A DNA stretch of 64,000 bases from Rhizobium acidisoli (GTDB lineage: Bacteria; Pseudomonadota; Alphaproteobacteria; Rhizobiales; Rhizobiaceae). Position 1 is the stretch's first letter, and each line of letters starts with the position of its first letter. The notes beneath the pieces are model-generated. The model had not been told where the DNA came from. It did no database searches and was given only the letters and a program-made list of their open reading frames with translations. The DNA lies in the NCBI RefSeq assembly GCF_002531755.2, contig NZ_CP034999.1:310001-374000 (forward strand), in the 5' to 3' direction. Shown piece by piece: positions 36,049 to 45,581 of this stretch. Both the position numbers and the translations under genes were made by a program.

Positions 36049-37065
36049 ATGACTTCACTCGCAACGGAACAGACGATGAGCCAAATCACAGGACGATCGG
36101 TAAAGCTGCAGCGCAGCATCGTAATTGGCTTTGGTCTGCTTGCCGCACTTCTCGTGCTGGGCACGATCCTTGTTCCGGGGTTTATCTCGCCCCGTAACGC
36201 GCGTTCGATATTGCTGCTTGCCGCTTTCCTGGGGCTTGCATCGTTGGGACAGACGCTATGTGCCATGGTCGGCGCGCTTGATCTCTCCATTCCATATGTC
36301 ATCGGGGGAGCGAATATTCTCTTCCCAAGCCTGTTGGTCACCGGGATGCCTGCCTGGCTGGCCGTGATAGTGGTCGTTCTCCTGGGAGCAGCAATCGGGC
36401 TTGCGAACGGCTTTTTGAGCTTCAAGCTGCAGGGCCAGGCTCTCATCATGTCCCTAGGGGTCGGCTTCGCATTTGTCGGCGCGGTACAACTCTACACCTC
36501 CATCGGTTCCGACTACGGCGGAACGGTTTTCGCCCCCGTACCGGACTGGCTCCGGAATATCGCCGCGTTCAACGGGAAGACCTTCGGGCTGCCCCTGCCG
36601 CCCGTGGTGCTGGTGTGGCTCCTCGTGGCGCTCGTCACCATCTGGGCTCTGTATAACACCTGGTTCGGCCGCTCCATCTACGCCGTCGGCGGCAGCAGAA
36701 CTGCAGCGGCAAGGCTTGGCATTTCCGAAACCAAGGTCTGGACCAGCATTCACGGTATCAGTGGGGCGATGTCGGCACTGACGGGCGTATTGCTGCTCGG
36801 GTTTTCCGGCGGCGGCTTCGTTGGCGTCGGAGATCCATACCTCTTCACCACCGTTGCGGCCGTTGTGATCGGCGGCACCTCGCTGCTCGGTGGCGCAGGC
36901 GGATACGGGGCAACCGTTCTCGGGGTACTCGTATTGACGATATTGACGTCTCTGCTGGTTGGGCTCGGCCTCAGCTTTGCCGCGCAACAGGCGATCGTGG
37001 GTCTGCTGATCGTGCCGATGGTGGCCGTCTACGCGCGTACCCCGCATATCCGCAACCAGATCTGA
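36049..37065 (+). CDS. Sugar-type ABC transporter permease (RbsC family), second
   Basis: A 338-residue polytopic membrane protein beginning after AGGGAGGA. Hydrophobic segments alternate throughout, e.g. IVIGFGLLAALLVLGTILVP, LAVIVVVLLGAAIGLANGFL, VVLVWLLVALVTIWALYNTW, and the family motif is FTTVAAVVIGGTSLLGGAGG. The two permeases are clearly related. The gene is followed 16 bp later by an FMN reductase gene, tying import to flavin chemistry. Confidence 0.9.
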   Translation: MTSLATEQTMSQITGRSVKLQRSIVIGFGLLAALLVLGTILVPGFISPRNARSILLLAAFLGLASLGQTLCAMVGALDLSIPYVIGGANILFPSLLVTGMPAWLAVIVVVLLGAAIGLANGFLSFKLQGQALIMSLGVGFAFVGAVQLYTSIGSDYGGTVFAPVPDWLRNIAAFNGKTFGLPLPPVVLVWLLVALVTIWALYNTWFGRSIYAVGGSRTAAARLGISETKVWTSIHGISGAMSALTGVLLLGFSGGGFVGVGDPYLFTTVAAVVIGGTSLLGGAGGYGATVLGVLVLTILTSLLVGLGLSFAAQQAIVGLLIVPMVAVYARTPHIRNQI

Positions 37066-37081
37066 TCGGAGGGCCGGCAAA

Positions 37082-37591
37082 ATGAAGATTGTCGCGATAA
37101 CCGGCAATGTCTCGCGCCCCTCCAAGACGCGGGCGCTCGGGGAATACGCACTCTCGAGCGTCCCTCCCGGCCACGCCCGGTATCTGTTTGACCTGGTCGA
37201 TGTGCTCCCGGTGTTAGGAACCACCCTGTGGCGTTCGGAGGCCCCTGCTGGACTTGCGAACGTTCTTGACGCAATCCAGTCTTCAGACGTCCTCGTTGTG
37301 GGGACACCGGTCTTCAAGTCCTCGATGACCGGTCTTCTCAAGCATCTTTTCGACCTCTTCGAAATGACAGCCCTGCAGGGGAAACACGTTTTGATATTCG
37401 CAACGGGTAAGGCCGAGGCCCATGGCGAGCATGTCGAGGCTCACTTGCGTTCATTGATGGGCTTCTTCAAAGCCGAGATTCGCGGTGACTTCATCTATGC
37501 GATGGACGGCGACTTCCCGGATTCGGCGCCGTCTGCTGAACTTCGGGAGCGGGTCGACCGCCAACTCGCACGCACTCTGGGCCATGTTTAG
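37082..37591 (+). CDS. NADPH-dependent FMN reductase
   Basis: A 169-residue flavodoxin-fold reductase. The start MKIVAITGNVSRPSKTRAL is the phosphate-binding loop of SsuE/MsuE-type reductases (GxxSxxSxT-like), and VLVVGTPVFKSSMTGLLKHL is the second FMN loop. GGAGG precedes the ATG by nine bases. It would produce reduced FMN from NADPH for a two-component oxygenase. This is a second, unrelated flavin reductase in the regulon besides the HpaC/RutF-like one. Confidence 0.88.
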   Translation: MKIVAITGNVSRPSKTRALGEYALSSVPPGHARYLFDLVDVLPVLGTTLWRSEAPAGLANVLDAIQSSDVLVVGTPVFKSSMTGLLKHLFDLFEMTALQGKHVLIFATGKAEAHGEHVEAHLRSLMGFFKAEIRGDFIYAMDGDFPDSAPSAELRERVDRQLARTLGHV

Positions 37592-37606
37592 TTCAAGGAG
37601 AAGAAC

Positions 37607-38410
37607 ATGAATTTTGCTTCCATCGAGAGCGCGGTTCAAGCAATCGCCGCCGGAGAGATGATAATCGTCGTGGACGATGAAGACCGGGAAAACGAAGGCG
37701 ACATCCTCGTTGCCGCGGACAAGGTGACGAATGATCATGTTGCTTTCATGATGCGTTATGCGCGCGGCCTGATCTGCGTGCCGATGAACGGGGACCGGTT
37801 GGACGAACTCGATATCCCGCTCATGGTGGAGCGCAACTCGGATTCCATGCAGACGGCGTTCACGGTCTCGGTGGACCTGATAGAAGGCGTATCAACCGGT
37901 ATTTCCGCAGAAGACCGCGCCAAGACCATCAGGGCGCTTGCCGACGCATCGACGATGCCGGAGGACCTCTCCCGGCCAGGCCACATATTCCCCCTGCGAG
38001 CAAACCCGTCCGGTGTTCTCGGACGCCCCGGCCATACGGAAGCCGCGGTGGACTTCGCTCGGCTCGCCGGGCTCGAGCCAGCGGGTGTTATCTGCGAAAT
38101 CGCCAACGACGACGGTACTATGGCGCGTCTTCCCGAACTCAGGGAATTCGCCGCGCGCCACAACCTTCTCATGGTGACCATCGAAGCCCTGATCGATTAT
38201 TGCCGCGAGATCGATGAACGCGGCCCTCGTGTAGAGGACGCAGCCGCGGCGGCCGCGTTGTCGAATGTTTCGTATCTGGCAAGCAGACGTTCTACATACC
38301 TCCAGCGGGAGAGCGGAACTACTGCGTTCGCATTCTCCGATACAGCACAAGAAAAGCGCGTTTCGCAGGTGCCAACGGGGGGAACGGACCTTGGGTTCGC
38401 TGTGCGATGA
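37607..38410 (+). CDS. ribB: 3,4-dihydroxy-2-butanone-4-phosphate synthase (RibB)
   Basis: A 267-residue protein; the DHBP synthase core occupies about residues 1-210. Conserved blocks are IIVVDDEDRENEGDILVAAD (acidic metal-binding loop), RYARGLICVPM, FTVSVD, GISAEDRAKTIRAL, RPGHIFPLRA with GHTEAAVDFARLAGLEPAGV, and a histidine in AARHNLLMVTIEAL. It turns ribulose 5-phosphate into DHBP and formate, the first branch of riboflavin synthesis. There is no GTP cyclohydrolase II domain. The last residues (GTDLGFAVR) are encoded inside an IS6-like remnant, so the tail of about 50 residues is partly a junction product. At the end of an oxygenase/transport operon it probably raises flavin supply. Confidence 0.88.
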   Translation: MNFASIESAVQAIAAGEMIIVVDDEDRENEGDILVAADKVTNDHVAFMMRYARGLICVPMNGDRLDELDIPLMVERNSDSMQTAFTVSVDLIEGVSTGISAEDRAKTIRALADASTMPEDLSRPGHIFPLRANPSGVLGRPGHTEAAVDFARLAGLEPAGVICEIANDDGTMARLPELREFAARHNLLMVTIEALIDYCREIDERGPRVEDAAAAAALSNVSYLASRRSTYLQRESGTTAFAFSDTAQEKRVSQVPTGGTDLGFAVR

Positions 38411-38539
38411 TTGGGCATGACAAACCGTGACCCGCTTTATCGCCCCGCCGCTTTTCCTGCTGAAATTATTGCGCACGCGGTGTGGCTTTCTTTCCGTTTT
38501 GCTTTTGCGCCTGCGGGTGATCGAGGACATGCTGGCCGG
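38383..38539 (+). repeat. Direct repeat copy A (IS6-like remnant)
   Basis: About 155 bp that aligns with 45366-45520 (shared blocks AACGGACCTTG, TTCGCTGTGCGATGATTG, GCACGCGGTGTGGCTTT-like and TCGAGGACATGC). It begins inside the 3' end of ribB and covers the start of an IS6-type transposase frame. Confidence 0.75.
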
Positions 38540-38640
38540 TCCTGGGATCATTGTCTCGCACCAGAGGATCCGCCTGTGGGCAAAGTACTTTGGTCGTACC
38601 TTCGCCAACAACAAGCTTGGATCCTACCACGCTGTAAAAC
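38417..38640 (+). pseudogene. IS6-family transposase remnant
   Basis: The ATG at 38417 opens MTNRDPLYRPAAFPAEIIAH then AVWLSFRFAFA, like the N-terminus of rhizobial IS6-family transposases. A frameshift then moves to LRVIEDMLAGPGIIVSHQRI and RLWAKYFGRTFAN, the HTH region of the same family. The DDE catalytic core is missing. It is a dead fragment. Confidence 0.65.
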
Positions 38641-38934
38641 GAGAGTTCATGCCGGATGTAGCGCTTCGGCTCCACCCTGTTCCACACCCCACCCCATGAC
38701 CTCACCACGAGCCATCGTCGCGAACTGGGAGTAGCAGCGATGAACCTATGGGCCCAAATTGCTCGCGCATCACTGACAAAATAGACCGGCGTCATGGGCT
38801 CGCCTCTTTGCCCTTAAGCCTAAGATTCCCGTCGAAGTGACGGCGAGGACCGGCTGCAACCCCTCAATTGCCCTGTTCGCCCGTCGATGGCGAAAGCCGA
38901 CCTCATGCTTGGATACCGTTTCGGGAAGGAAGTG
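38641..38934. other. Intergenic region upstream of the AraC gene
   Basis: No gene is supported. It holds the degraded end of the IS6-like remnant and presumably the promoter of the regulator gene. Confidence 0.4.
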
Positions 38935-39918
38935 ATGATGTGGAGAGTTGAGAGTGTCCCCTCTAAGATTGCCCATTTCTCGCTCAAAGGCACTTGCAGC
39001 GAGGAACTCGCGGAAGCGCTTTCCAGGCTTTCCCCGCAATCTCCAGCGCATGTACAGGGCGACAAGACGATCGCCTACGATATACATGCGATTACCAATG
39101 GCCCGATTGCAGTTATTGCCGCGCATTACGAGGGCGACCTAACGGTCCAGCACCAGGGACCGGCGGAGGCAAACATTATCATGCTTCCACTATATGGGCG
39201 ATCGGTCGTTACCGTGGACGGCAGACAAATCCTGTCAGAGGGAAGGCGTGGCGTTTTCGTGAACAGTATGTCGGCCAGTACAACCCAATTCATTGGGCCC
39301 AGGAAACATTTGGGTCTTAGGATCTCCCATGATGAGCTGACGCGCCGTTTAGCACGTCGGCTCAATACGCCAATAAGAGGCAGCCTCGATTTTGCGCCAG
39401 AAATCGACCTATCGGTCGGGTTCGGCTCCCTTTTGGTGCAACTGGTACCAGTGCTTTATGCTGGATTACGAGACGGAACCCTCCTTCAATCGCCGATAGC
39501 ACTTAATCACCTCACCGAAACGACGATAGAGCTTTTGATCGAAGCTGCGCAGCATCGCTACTCACCTGAGTTATGCCGCGTTGCTGAACCACCCTTACCC
39601 AAGGCCGTTAAGCGGGCGGTCGACTATATGCGTGCCAATATTGCTCGGCCGCTATCTCTTGAGGAAATCGCAACGGCTTGTGGCGTGAGCCGACGCACTC
39701 TTCAGAGCGGTTTTCGCAATTTCCGAAATACGACCCCTCTGGCATTTCTGCAGCACCTACGGTTGGAATCAGTGCATCAGGAACTGATGACAGGCGAGCC
39801 TGGCCTCTCAGTCAAGCAGGTCGCTCTGAAATGGGGCTTCGTGCATAGAGGCAGATTTTCTGCGGATTATCGCAAGCGCTATGGGGTACTTCCCTCGGAA
39901 ACATTGCGTATATCATAA
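38935..39918 (+). CDS. AraC-family transcriptional regulator
   Basis: A 327-residue regulator. I choose the ATG at 38935 because GGAAGGA lies just before it; an ATG at 38887 gives 16 more residues without a ribosome site. The N-terminal half is an AraC_binding_2-type effector domain (IIMLPLYGRSVVTVDGRQIL). The C-terminal 100 residues contain both AraC helix-turn-helix units: LSLEEIATACGVSRRTLQSG and LSVKQVALKWGFVHRGRFSA, ending DYRKRYGVLPSETLR. The target is unknown; adjacent genes are a chemoreceptor and a cyclic-di-GMP enzyme. Confidence 0.88.
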   Translation: MMWRVESVPSKIAHFSLKGTCSEELAEALSRLSPQSPAHVQGDKTIAYDIHAITNGPIAVIAAHYEGDLTVQHQGPAEANIIMLPLYGRSVVTVDGRQILSEGRRGVFVNSMSASTTQFIGPRKHLGLRISHDELTRRLARRLNTPIRGSLDFAPEIDLSVGFGSLLVQLVPVLYAGLRDGTLLQSPIALNHLTETTIELLIEAAQHRYSPELCRVAEPPLPKAVKRAVDYMRANIARPLSLEEIATACGVSRRTLQSGFRNFRNTTPLAFLQHLRLESVHQELMTGEPGLSVKQVALKWGFVHRGRFSADYRKRYGVLPSETLRIS

Positions 39919-40210
39919 GCGGATTGCGCCGACCGAGCTACGATCAGCCGGCACGCTCGACCGTCCTCAAGGCTTGTAGCAACAGCACTCTCCAGAAAAA
40001 CGGACTGCCTCGGCCCAAGATCTGTCTTGCAGATGATCCCCTGAACGCAACGATGTTCCGATCTGCGCAACGCAGTTCAAGACCAATACAGGGGTTAATC
40101 TTATAGTAATTATGCCGAGGTCATCTCACATATAGCGGTCGATGTCGCAATGTTCTGGACCGCGTCGCTGATGGAAGCCGGTGTAATTTATAGTCGTCTA
40201 TGAGGAACAT

Positions 40211-42477
40211 ATGTCGAGACTGCCGCTATCTCTACTTTTAATGATTTTGGCAATTATCCCGTTGACCGCGTTCGTAATCATCGGAGTATCAACATCACTG
40301 GGGTATTACCGCGAATACTCTACCTTCCGAAGCGCACAAACAACGCAGCGACTTGGGCGGGAAGGCGGAGTCCTCGCCCAAGCTATAGCGGCGGAAGCGT
40401 TTGCAGGCGCCGACGTGCGTCGGGCAAAGCAAGCTGCATCGGACAGGGCTTTTACAGCGGTCTTTTCCGCTTACGACTCTTGGAAAAAGACATTTGACGA
40501 TCCGGCCATAGAACGGGCAGTACAAATCATTCGTGAAAGGCGGGACAATATCGATAGCTTCCGCCGGCGCGTCGATGACGGAACGGCTAGCGAGGCGGAG
40601 GGAGCTGTTGCTTTGCGCCCAGCTGCCCTTGCGGGTTTGGAGCTCGTCCGTCGCACTGGGGCGACTGTCAATGATTTGGATTTAGCACGCCAAATTACCG
40701 GTTTTCACGCGCTGATGCAGATCACGGAAGCTAGTTTGCTGGAGATCAGACCCGGCCGAGCCTACATCAAAAATTCAGCCATGTCCGTCGATCTATTTTC
40801 GTCCCTCTTACAGTCAAAAAATCTAAAGCAGCTTTATGTGCCTGCGATGCAGGAATTTCTCCCCGCCGATCTCGTCAAATCTTATGACGACTTTGAGGCC
40901 AGCGCCGCAGGCAAGTTCATCGCCGGCGTTCGCGATCAGATGTATGCAAACCAGCCGGGCGTTTCCTTCCCCCCGAGACGTTGGATCGATGGAATAAAAT
41001 CACCCAACAGCGGGGTGCTTTGTTGACCGCACTCATTATGCGCACCGGCGACGAGTTGGACGAGATGGCATTTCAGCGGTACGATGATCTTAGCAATGCC
41101 TTTATCGGCTACTCCGGCGCCACGCTTCTGATCATGTCTACGGTACTCATTCTGTGCATTTCGGTCGTTCGGAGAATTTCAAGCTCCATTCGGACTCTGA
41201 CAAGCCGAATGAAGGCACTCGCGGAAGGCGATACGTCGGCGCCGGTGCCCTTGACGATCCGACGCGACGAGATCGGGGACATGGCGCGTTGCCTTGAGTT
41301 TTTCCGCGGCGCGGCCATACAGAAAAATAACCTGGAGACATCCGCGGAAGCTGAGCGCATTCGTTCTGACCAAGAGAAGCTGGATATTCAGGTAAGGGCG
41401 GAAAAAGAAGCAGAAGAGCGCCTCGTCCGAGCGACGACGGCATTGGCAACCGGGTTGAAGCGGATGGCGGATGGAGACTTGATTTATGAGATTGAGGAGC
41501 CGTTAGCGCCACAGTTTGAAAGTTTGCGCAGGGATTTCAACGCTTCCATTCGTCAGCTCCGGGACGCGCTTGTTACCGTCGGCCATTCAGTCGAAACGGT
41601 CACGAATGGCAGCTCGGGCGTCTCGGCCGCATCTGAAAATCTTTCAAGACGCACCGAGCAGCAGGCGGCTTCGCTCGAGGAAACTGCAGCGGCGTTGGAG
41701 GAAATAACCGTCAACGTTGCATCGACGACAAAGAGGACGGCCGAGGCGCGCGGAGCTGTCCAACAGATGCGGGATCATGCGGAAATGTCCGGTCGGGTTG
41801 TACGCAATGCTATCGGAGCCATGCATCGCATTGAGAACTCCTCCAAACAGATTTCGCAGATCATCAGCGTCATCGACGCGATCGCCTTCCAAACAAACCT
41901 CCTGGCGCTGAACGCCGGCGTCGAAGCAGCGCGTGCTGGCGACGCGGGAAAAGGCTTTGCGGTTGTTGCCCAGGAGGTCAGGGAGCTTGCGCAGCGCTCA
42001 GCGACAGCGGCGAAAGAAATCAAGGATCTCATCGGCAATTCAGCTCTGGCCGTCGACGAGGGCGTAAGGCTCGTGAGCGAAACCGGATCGGGCCTGAGAA
42101 CGATTGAAGAGCTTGTGCAGGATGTAAATCTTCATATGGACGCAATAGCAACGGCCTCCCAAGAACAATCGTCGGGCCTGCGCGAGATCAACGGCGCGGT
42201 TAATCATATGGACCATGCCACTCAAGAAAATGCGAGCATGGTCGCGGAGATGAATTCTGCAGGATCACACCTCGCTCAAGAGAGCCAAAGCCTCGCCGCG
42301 CTTTTGAGACATTTCCACTTCAAAGACGAGAGCGGGGATTTCCAGCCACAGAAGGTGACGGGCGAACTTGGCAAGAGTTTCCCGGCCGGTCAGACAATGG
42401 TTGACCGCGGAAACTATCCGATGCGCCGCGGTAACCTGGCACTCGCGCCTTCGAACGATGATTGGCAAGCATTCTAA
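40211..42477 (+). pseudogene. Methyl-accepting chemotaxis protein, frameshifted
   Basis: Two overlapping frames form one receptor of about 755 residues. The first (40211-41026) has a signal-anchor (LLLMILAIIPLTAFVIIG) and a nitrate/nitrite-type NIT sensor domain of helices (AIERAVQIIRERRDNIDSFR). The second holds a membrane segment ([17 protein letters not shown]), HAMP ([20 protein letters not shown]) and the signalling hairpin with [20 protein letters not shown] and [20 protein letters not shown]. The switch is needed in a six-C run at 40969-40974: with one more C the frame would read [17 protein letters not shown]. Without that base the receptor would be truncated before its signalling part. 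Confidence 0.85.
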
Positions 42478-42653
42478 ATCATATGGGCGGCGTCGCCGAC
42501 CACAGCGAAATGCACATCTTTGATGATTCTGAATGAGAGCGATATCCCGGTGGGGTAGCGGCATGGTACTCCCGCCAAATGACTTGTGCGGTCCTAACAA
42601 AAAGCTGGCTTGACGCATGATTGCTCAGCCACGTGACAGAGCAGGACAAGTAC

Positions 42654-45398
42654 ATGAAACACATAGCTCAATCGGAACGCACATCCCGCCCCGAACAGCC
42701 TGTGGAAGCGCAGATGGCGACTGATGCTCAAATCAATCAGGGGCGTGGCGCCTTCCGCACCGCGGTCAATGCCAGCCCTCCGCTTGCCACGGGCACGGCA
42801 CCGCCATTTTCGGAGGCCTCCATTGTCCGGCCATCGCACGGTCACGACGCAGATGTCGCGAGTCTGAAGCAACCGTTTGAGAAGTCTTTTCGGGCGCCCC
42901 CCCGGCAACCTGAGACAAACGTCGACATGCCATTCAACGCCGAAGAGATGTCCAGTGCCGTCGTACTCGACGCGATCCCGTTACCCGTCTTCTTCAAGAA
43001 CAGGGATGGGGTACACCTTGGTTGCAACAGGGCGTTTGAAAGCTTCTCCGGTCGCTCAAGAGCAGAGATTATCGGAAAAACCGTTTTCGATTTGGTACCC
43101 GCACCCATAGCCGAGAAGTATGCCGCGTCGGACGAGGCACTTTTTGCAAATGGCGGTGTTCAGCAATATGAAGCAAAGGCCACTGCCGAAGATGGTGGTG
43201 TCGTTGATCTTTTACTCAGCAAAACAGCGATCACTGATATCGCCGGTAACAGGATCGGCTTGGTTGGCGCGATGTTGGACATCACAGAGCGAAAACGTGC
43301 GGAGCATGATCTCAAAGAGGCTCTTGAATTCGCAGAGGGAATTATTGCCGCCATTCCAGACGTTCTGTTCGAGGTAGATGCCGACGGTCGCTACCTGCAG
43401 GTCTGGGCAAGGAATCAGGAGCTCCTGGCGCAGCGAGAAGAAGTGCTGCTCGGTAAGCTTGTCCGCGATGTGCTCCCTCCAGATCAGGCCGACATCGCTA
43501 TGCTGGCTCTTGAAGAAGCCGATGAAACCGGCGCCTCCTACGGTCGTTGTGTCCGTATAGCCCTACCAAACGGCGAATCCCGTTGGTTTGAACTGTCGGT
43601 GGCGAAGCGACCAAGCAGTGACCACTCAACCGTCACTTTTCTGGTGCTATCTCGCGATATTACCGAACGGAAGCACGCCGAGGGCACCACTATTGAAGCT
43701 CGGGCTCGCCTCCTAAGTGTCCTGCAGACCATTCCGGATATGGTATGGCTTAAAGACGTAACAGGCAAATATCTGTTGTGCAATCATGCCTTCGAAGGGT
43801 TGGTCGGCAAGGCAGAAGCGGAAATCGTTGGGAAAACGGACTATGATCTGTTTACGCCCGAACTCGCCCAGTTTTTTCGTGACAAGGATGAGGAGGCCAT
43901 GCAAGCCGGCCGTATTCTCATCAATGAGGAACGGTTCACCGCTCACGAGGATGGTCGATCAACGCTTTTGGAAACACGTAAGGTTCCGGTATTCACGGGG
44001 GGAAAGCTGATGGGGATTCTCGGCGTCGCCCGCGATATCACCGAACTGGACACGTCCCGTAAGAAAATCCATCAGATGGCATTCTACGATTCTCTGACCG
44101 GCCTGCCTAACCGGACACTTTTCAATGAACGGCTACGCGAGATGATCAGGGACGCGGCTTCGGCGGGCCAGCGAGCCGGGGTGATGCTGATCGACATGGA
44201 CCATTTCAAAGCGATCAATGACACTATGGGGCATCCCGTCGGTGACGAGTTGCTGCGGCAGGTGGCGACACGCATGAAAGAAGGCGTCCGCGCCAGCGAC
44301 ACAGTGGCGAGACTCGGTGGCGATGAATTTGCAGTCTTGCTGCCGAATGTCCAGGACAATGACGATTTGGCTCAAATTGCCAGCAGAATGCTCGCCGCAT
44401 TCGGCGAACGCTTCATGCTTTCCGACAGGGAGATCTTTGTATCCTGCAGCATCGGGATATCGGTTTTTCCAAATGACGGTGATGCTCCCGACGATTTGGT
44501 GAAATATGCAGATTCTGCGATGTATTTAGCGAAGCGCTCGGGGCGTAGGAACTTCCGATTCTACTCAAGGGATCTCACGATTGGGGCTGAAAAGCGCCTG
44601 GCGCTAGAATCAGACCTACGCCTAGCTATGAAACATGGGCAACTTGAACTCCATTATCAGCCAAAGGTCCTATTAGACAACGGAAAGGTGATTGGTTCAG
44701 AAGCACTGCTTCGATGGCATCATCCGAAGATGGGAATGATCCCTCCGGGAGAATTTATAGGTGTCGCCGAGGAAACCGGACTGATCATCGATCTCGGACG
44801 ATGGGTGCTGCATGAGGCGTGTCGCACGGCAGCCATCATGAATGCAGATGGACTGCCCCCGCACAAGATCGCGATAAATTTGTCTCCTAAGCAGTTTCAA
44901 TGCCCGCATTTGTCGCAAACGGTGGCGGACGTATTGCAGGAAACCGGTTGTCGTGCGGAGTGGATCGAGGTGGAAATAACTGAGAGTCTCCTGCTCCACA
45001 ACTGCGAGGGCGTTTCGACGACACTCTCTCAATTGCATGCGAGCGGAATTTCCATAGCGATCGATGATTTCGGCACCGGCTACTCATCTCTGAGCTATTT
45101 GGCTAACTTTCCCATTGATACCCTTAAGATTGACCGGTCATTCATCAATCGATCCGACAAGCGAAGTAGAGAACTGGTGAAGGCAATTCTCTCGATCGCG
45201 CGCTGCCTAGGGCAAGATGTGGTCGCTGAGGGCGTGGAGACGGTCGATCAAGAAAAATTCTTGGTTGAAAGCGGCTGCGCTGTGGCACAAGGGTTCTACT
45301 ATAGTAAGCCCGTCCCGAAGTCCGAACTTCTCGTCGCAAACGCACGCCCAAGGCATCGAAACGTTAACGGACCTTGCGATTCGCTGTGCGATGATTGA
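42654..45398 (+). CDS. PAS-GGDEF-EAL cyclic-di-GMP signalling protein
   Basis: A 914-residue protein from ATG 42654 (a TTG at 42621 would add 11 residues). Three PAS domains occupy about residues 95-215, 220-340 and 345-465 (for example AIPLPVFFKNRDGVHLGCNR and TIPDMVWLKDVTGKYLLCNH). A diguanylate cyclase follows with an intact GGDEF motif (ARLGGDEFAVLLP), then a phosphodiesterase domain with EALLRW, the metal glutamate in NLSPKQF and ITESLLL, and DDFGTGYSSLSYL. Both catalytic signatures are intact, so it could make or break c-di-GMP according to PAS input. No membrane segment is seen, so it is cytosolic. Its final residues lie in the IS6-like repeat, so the native C-terminus is probably altered. 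Confidence 0.9.
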   Translation: MKHIAQSERTSRPEQPVEAQMATDAQINQGRGAFRTAVNASPPLATGTAPPFSEASIVRPSHGHDADVASLKQPFEKSFRAPPRQPETNVDMPFNAEEMSSAVVLDAIPLPVFFKNRDGVHLGCNRAFESFSGRSRAEIIGKTVFDLVPAPIAEKYAASDEALFANGGVQQYEAKATAEDGGVVDLLLSKTAITDIAGNRIGLVGAMLDITERKRAEHDLKEALEFAEGIIAAIPDVLFEVDADGRYLQVWARNQELLAQREEVLLGKLVRDVLPPDQADIAMLALEEADETGASYGRCVRIALPNGESRWFELSVAKRPSSDHSTVTFLVLSRDITERKHAEGTTIEARARLLSVLQTIPDMVWLKDVTGKYLLCNHAFEGLVGKAEAEIVGKTDYDLFTPELAQFFRDKDEEAMQAGRILINEERFTAHEDGRSTLLETRKVPVFTGGKLMGILGVARDITELDTSRKKIHQMAFYDSLTGLPNRTLFNERLREMIRDAASAGQRAGVMLIDMDHFKAINDTMGHPVGDELLRQVATRMKEGVRASDTVARLGGDEFAVLLPNVQDNDDLAQIASRMLAAFGERFMLSDREIFVSCSIGISVFPNDGDAPDDLVKYADSAMYLAKRSGRRNFRFYSRDLTIGAEKRLALESDLRLAMKHGQLELHYQPKVLLDNGKVIGSEALLRWHHPKMGMIPPGEFIGVAEETGLIIDLGRWVLHEACRTAAIMNADGLPPHKIAINLSPKQFQCPHLSQTVADVLQETGCRAEWIEVEITESLLLHNCEGVSTTLSQLHASGISIAIDDFGTGYSSLSYLANFPIDTLKIDRSFINRSDKRSRELVKAILSIARCLGQDVVAEGVETVDQEKFLVESGCAVAQGFYYSKPVPKSELLVANARPRHRNVNGPCDSLCDD

Positions 45399-45520
45399 GC
45401 ATGACGGACCGTGACCACTTTATCGCCGCCACCGCTTTCTTGCTGAATTATTGCCCACGCGGTGTGGCTTTATCCCCGTTTCCCTTTTGAGCCTGGGGTT
45501 GGTCGAGGACATGCCGTCCG
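45366..45520 (+). repeat. Direct repeat copy B (IS6-like remnant)
   Basis: Aligns with copy A at 38383-38539 in the same orientation. A frame starting at 45402 (MTDRDHFIAATAFL) followed by shifted segments such as LLSLGLVEDMPSARA is a badly decayed version of the same transposase N-terminus. Confidence 0.7.
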
Positions 45521-45581
45521 CTCGTGCAAACGGCTCAAGCTCGATTGATATAGCAGCCGGTCAACCGCCGGCCGCATTTCC

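Noticed and set aside
42394..42404. GTCAGACAATG, another partial match to the operator
   Set aside because: It is inside the frameshifted chemoreceptor gene, has only one half-site and no promoter elements.
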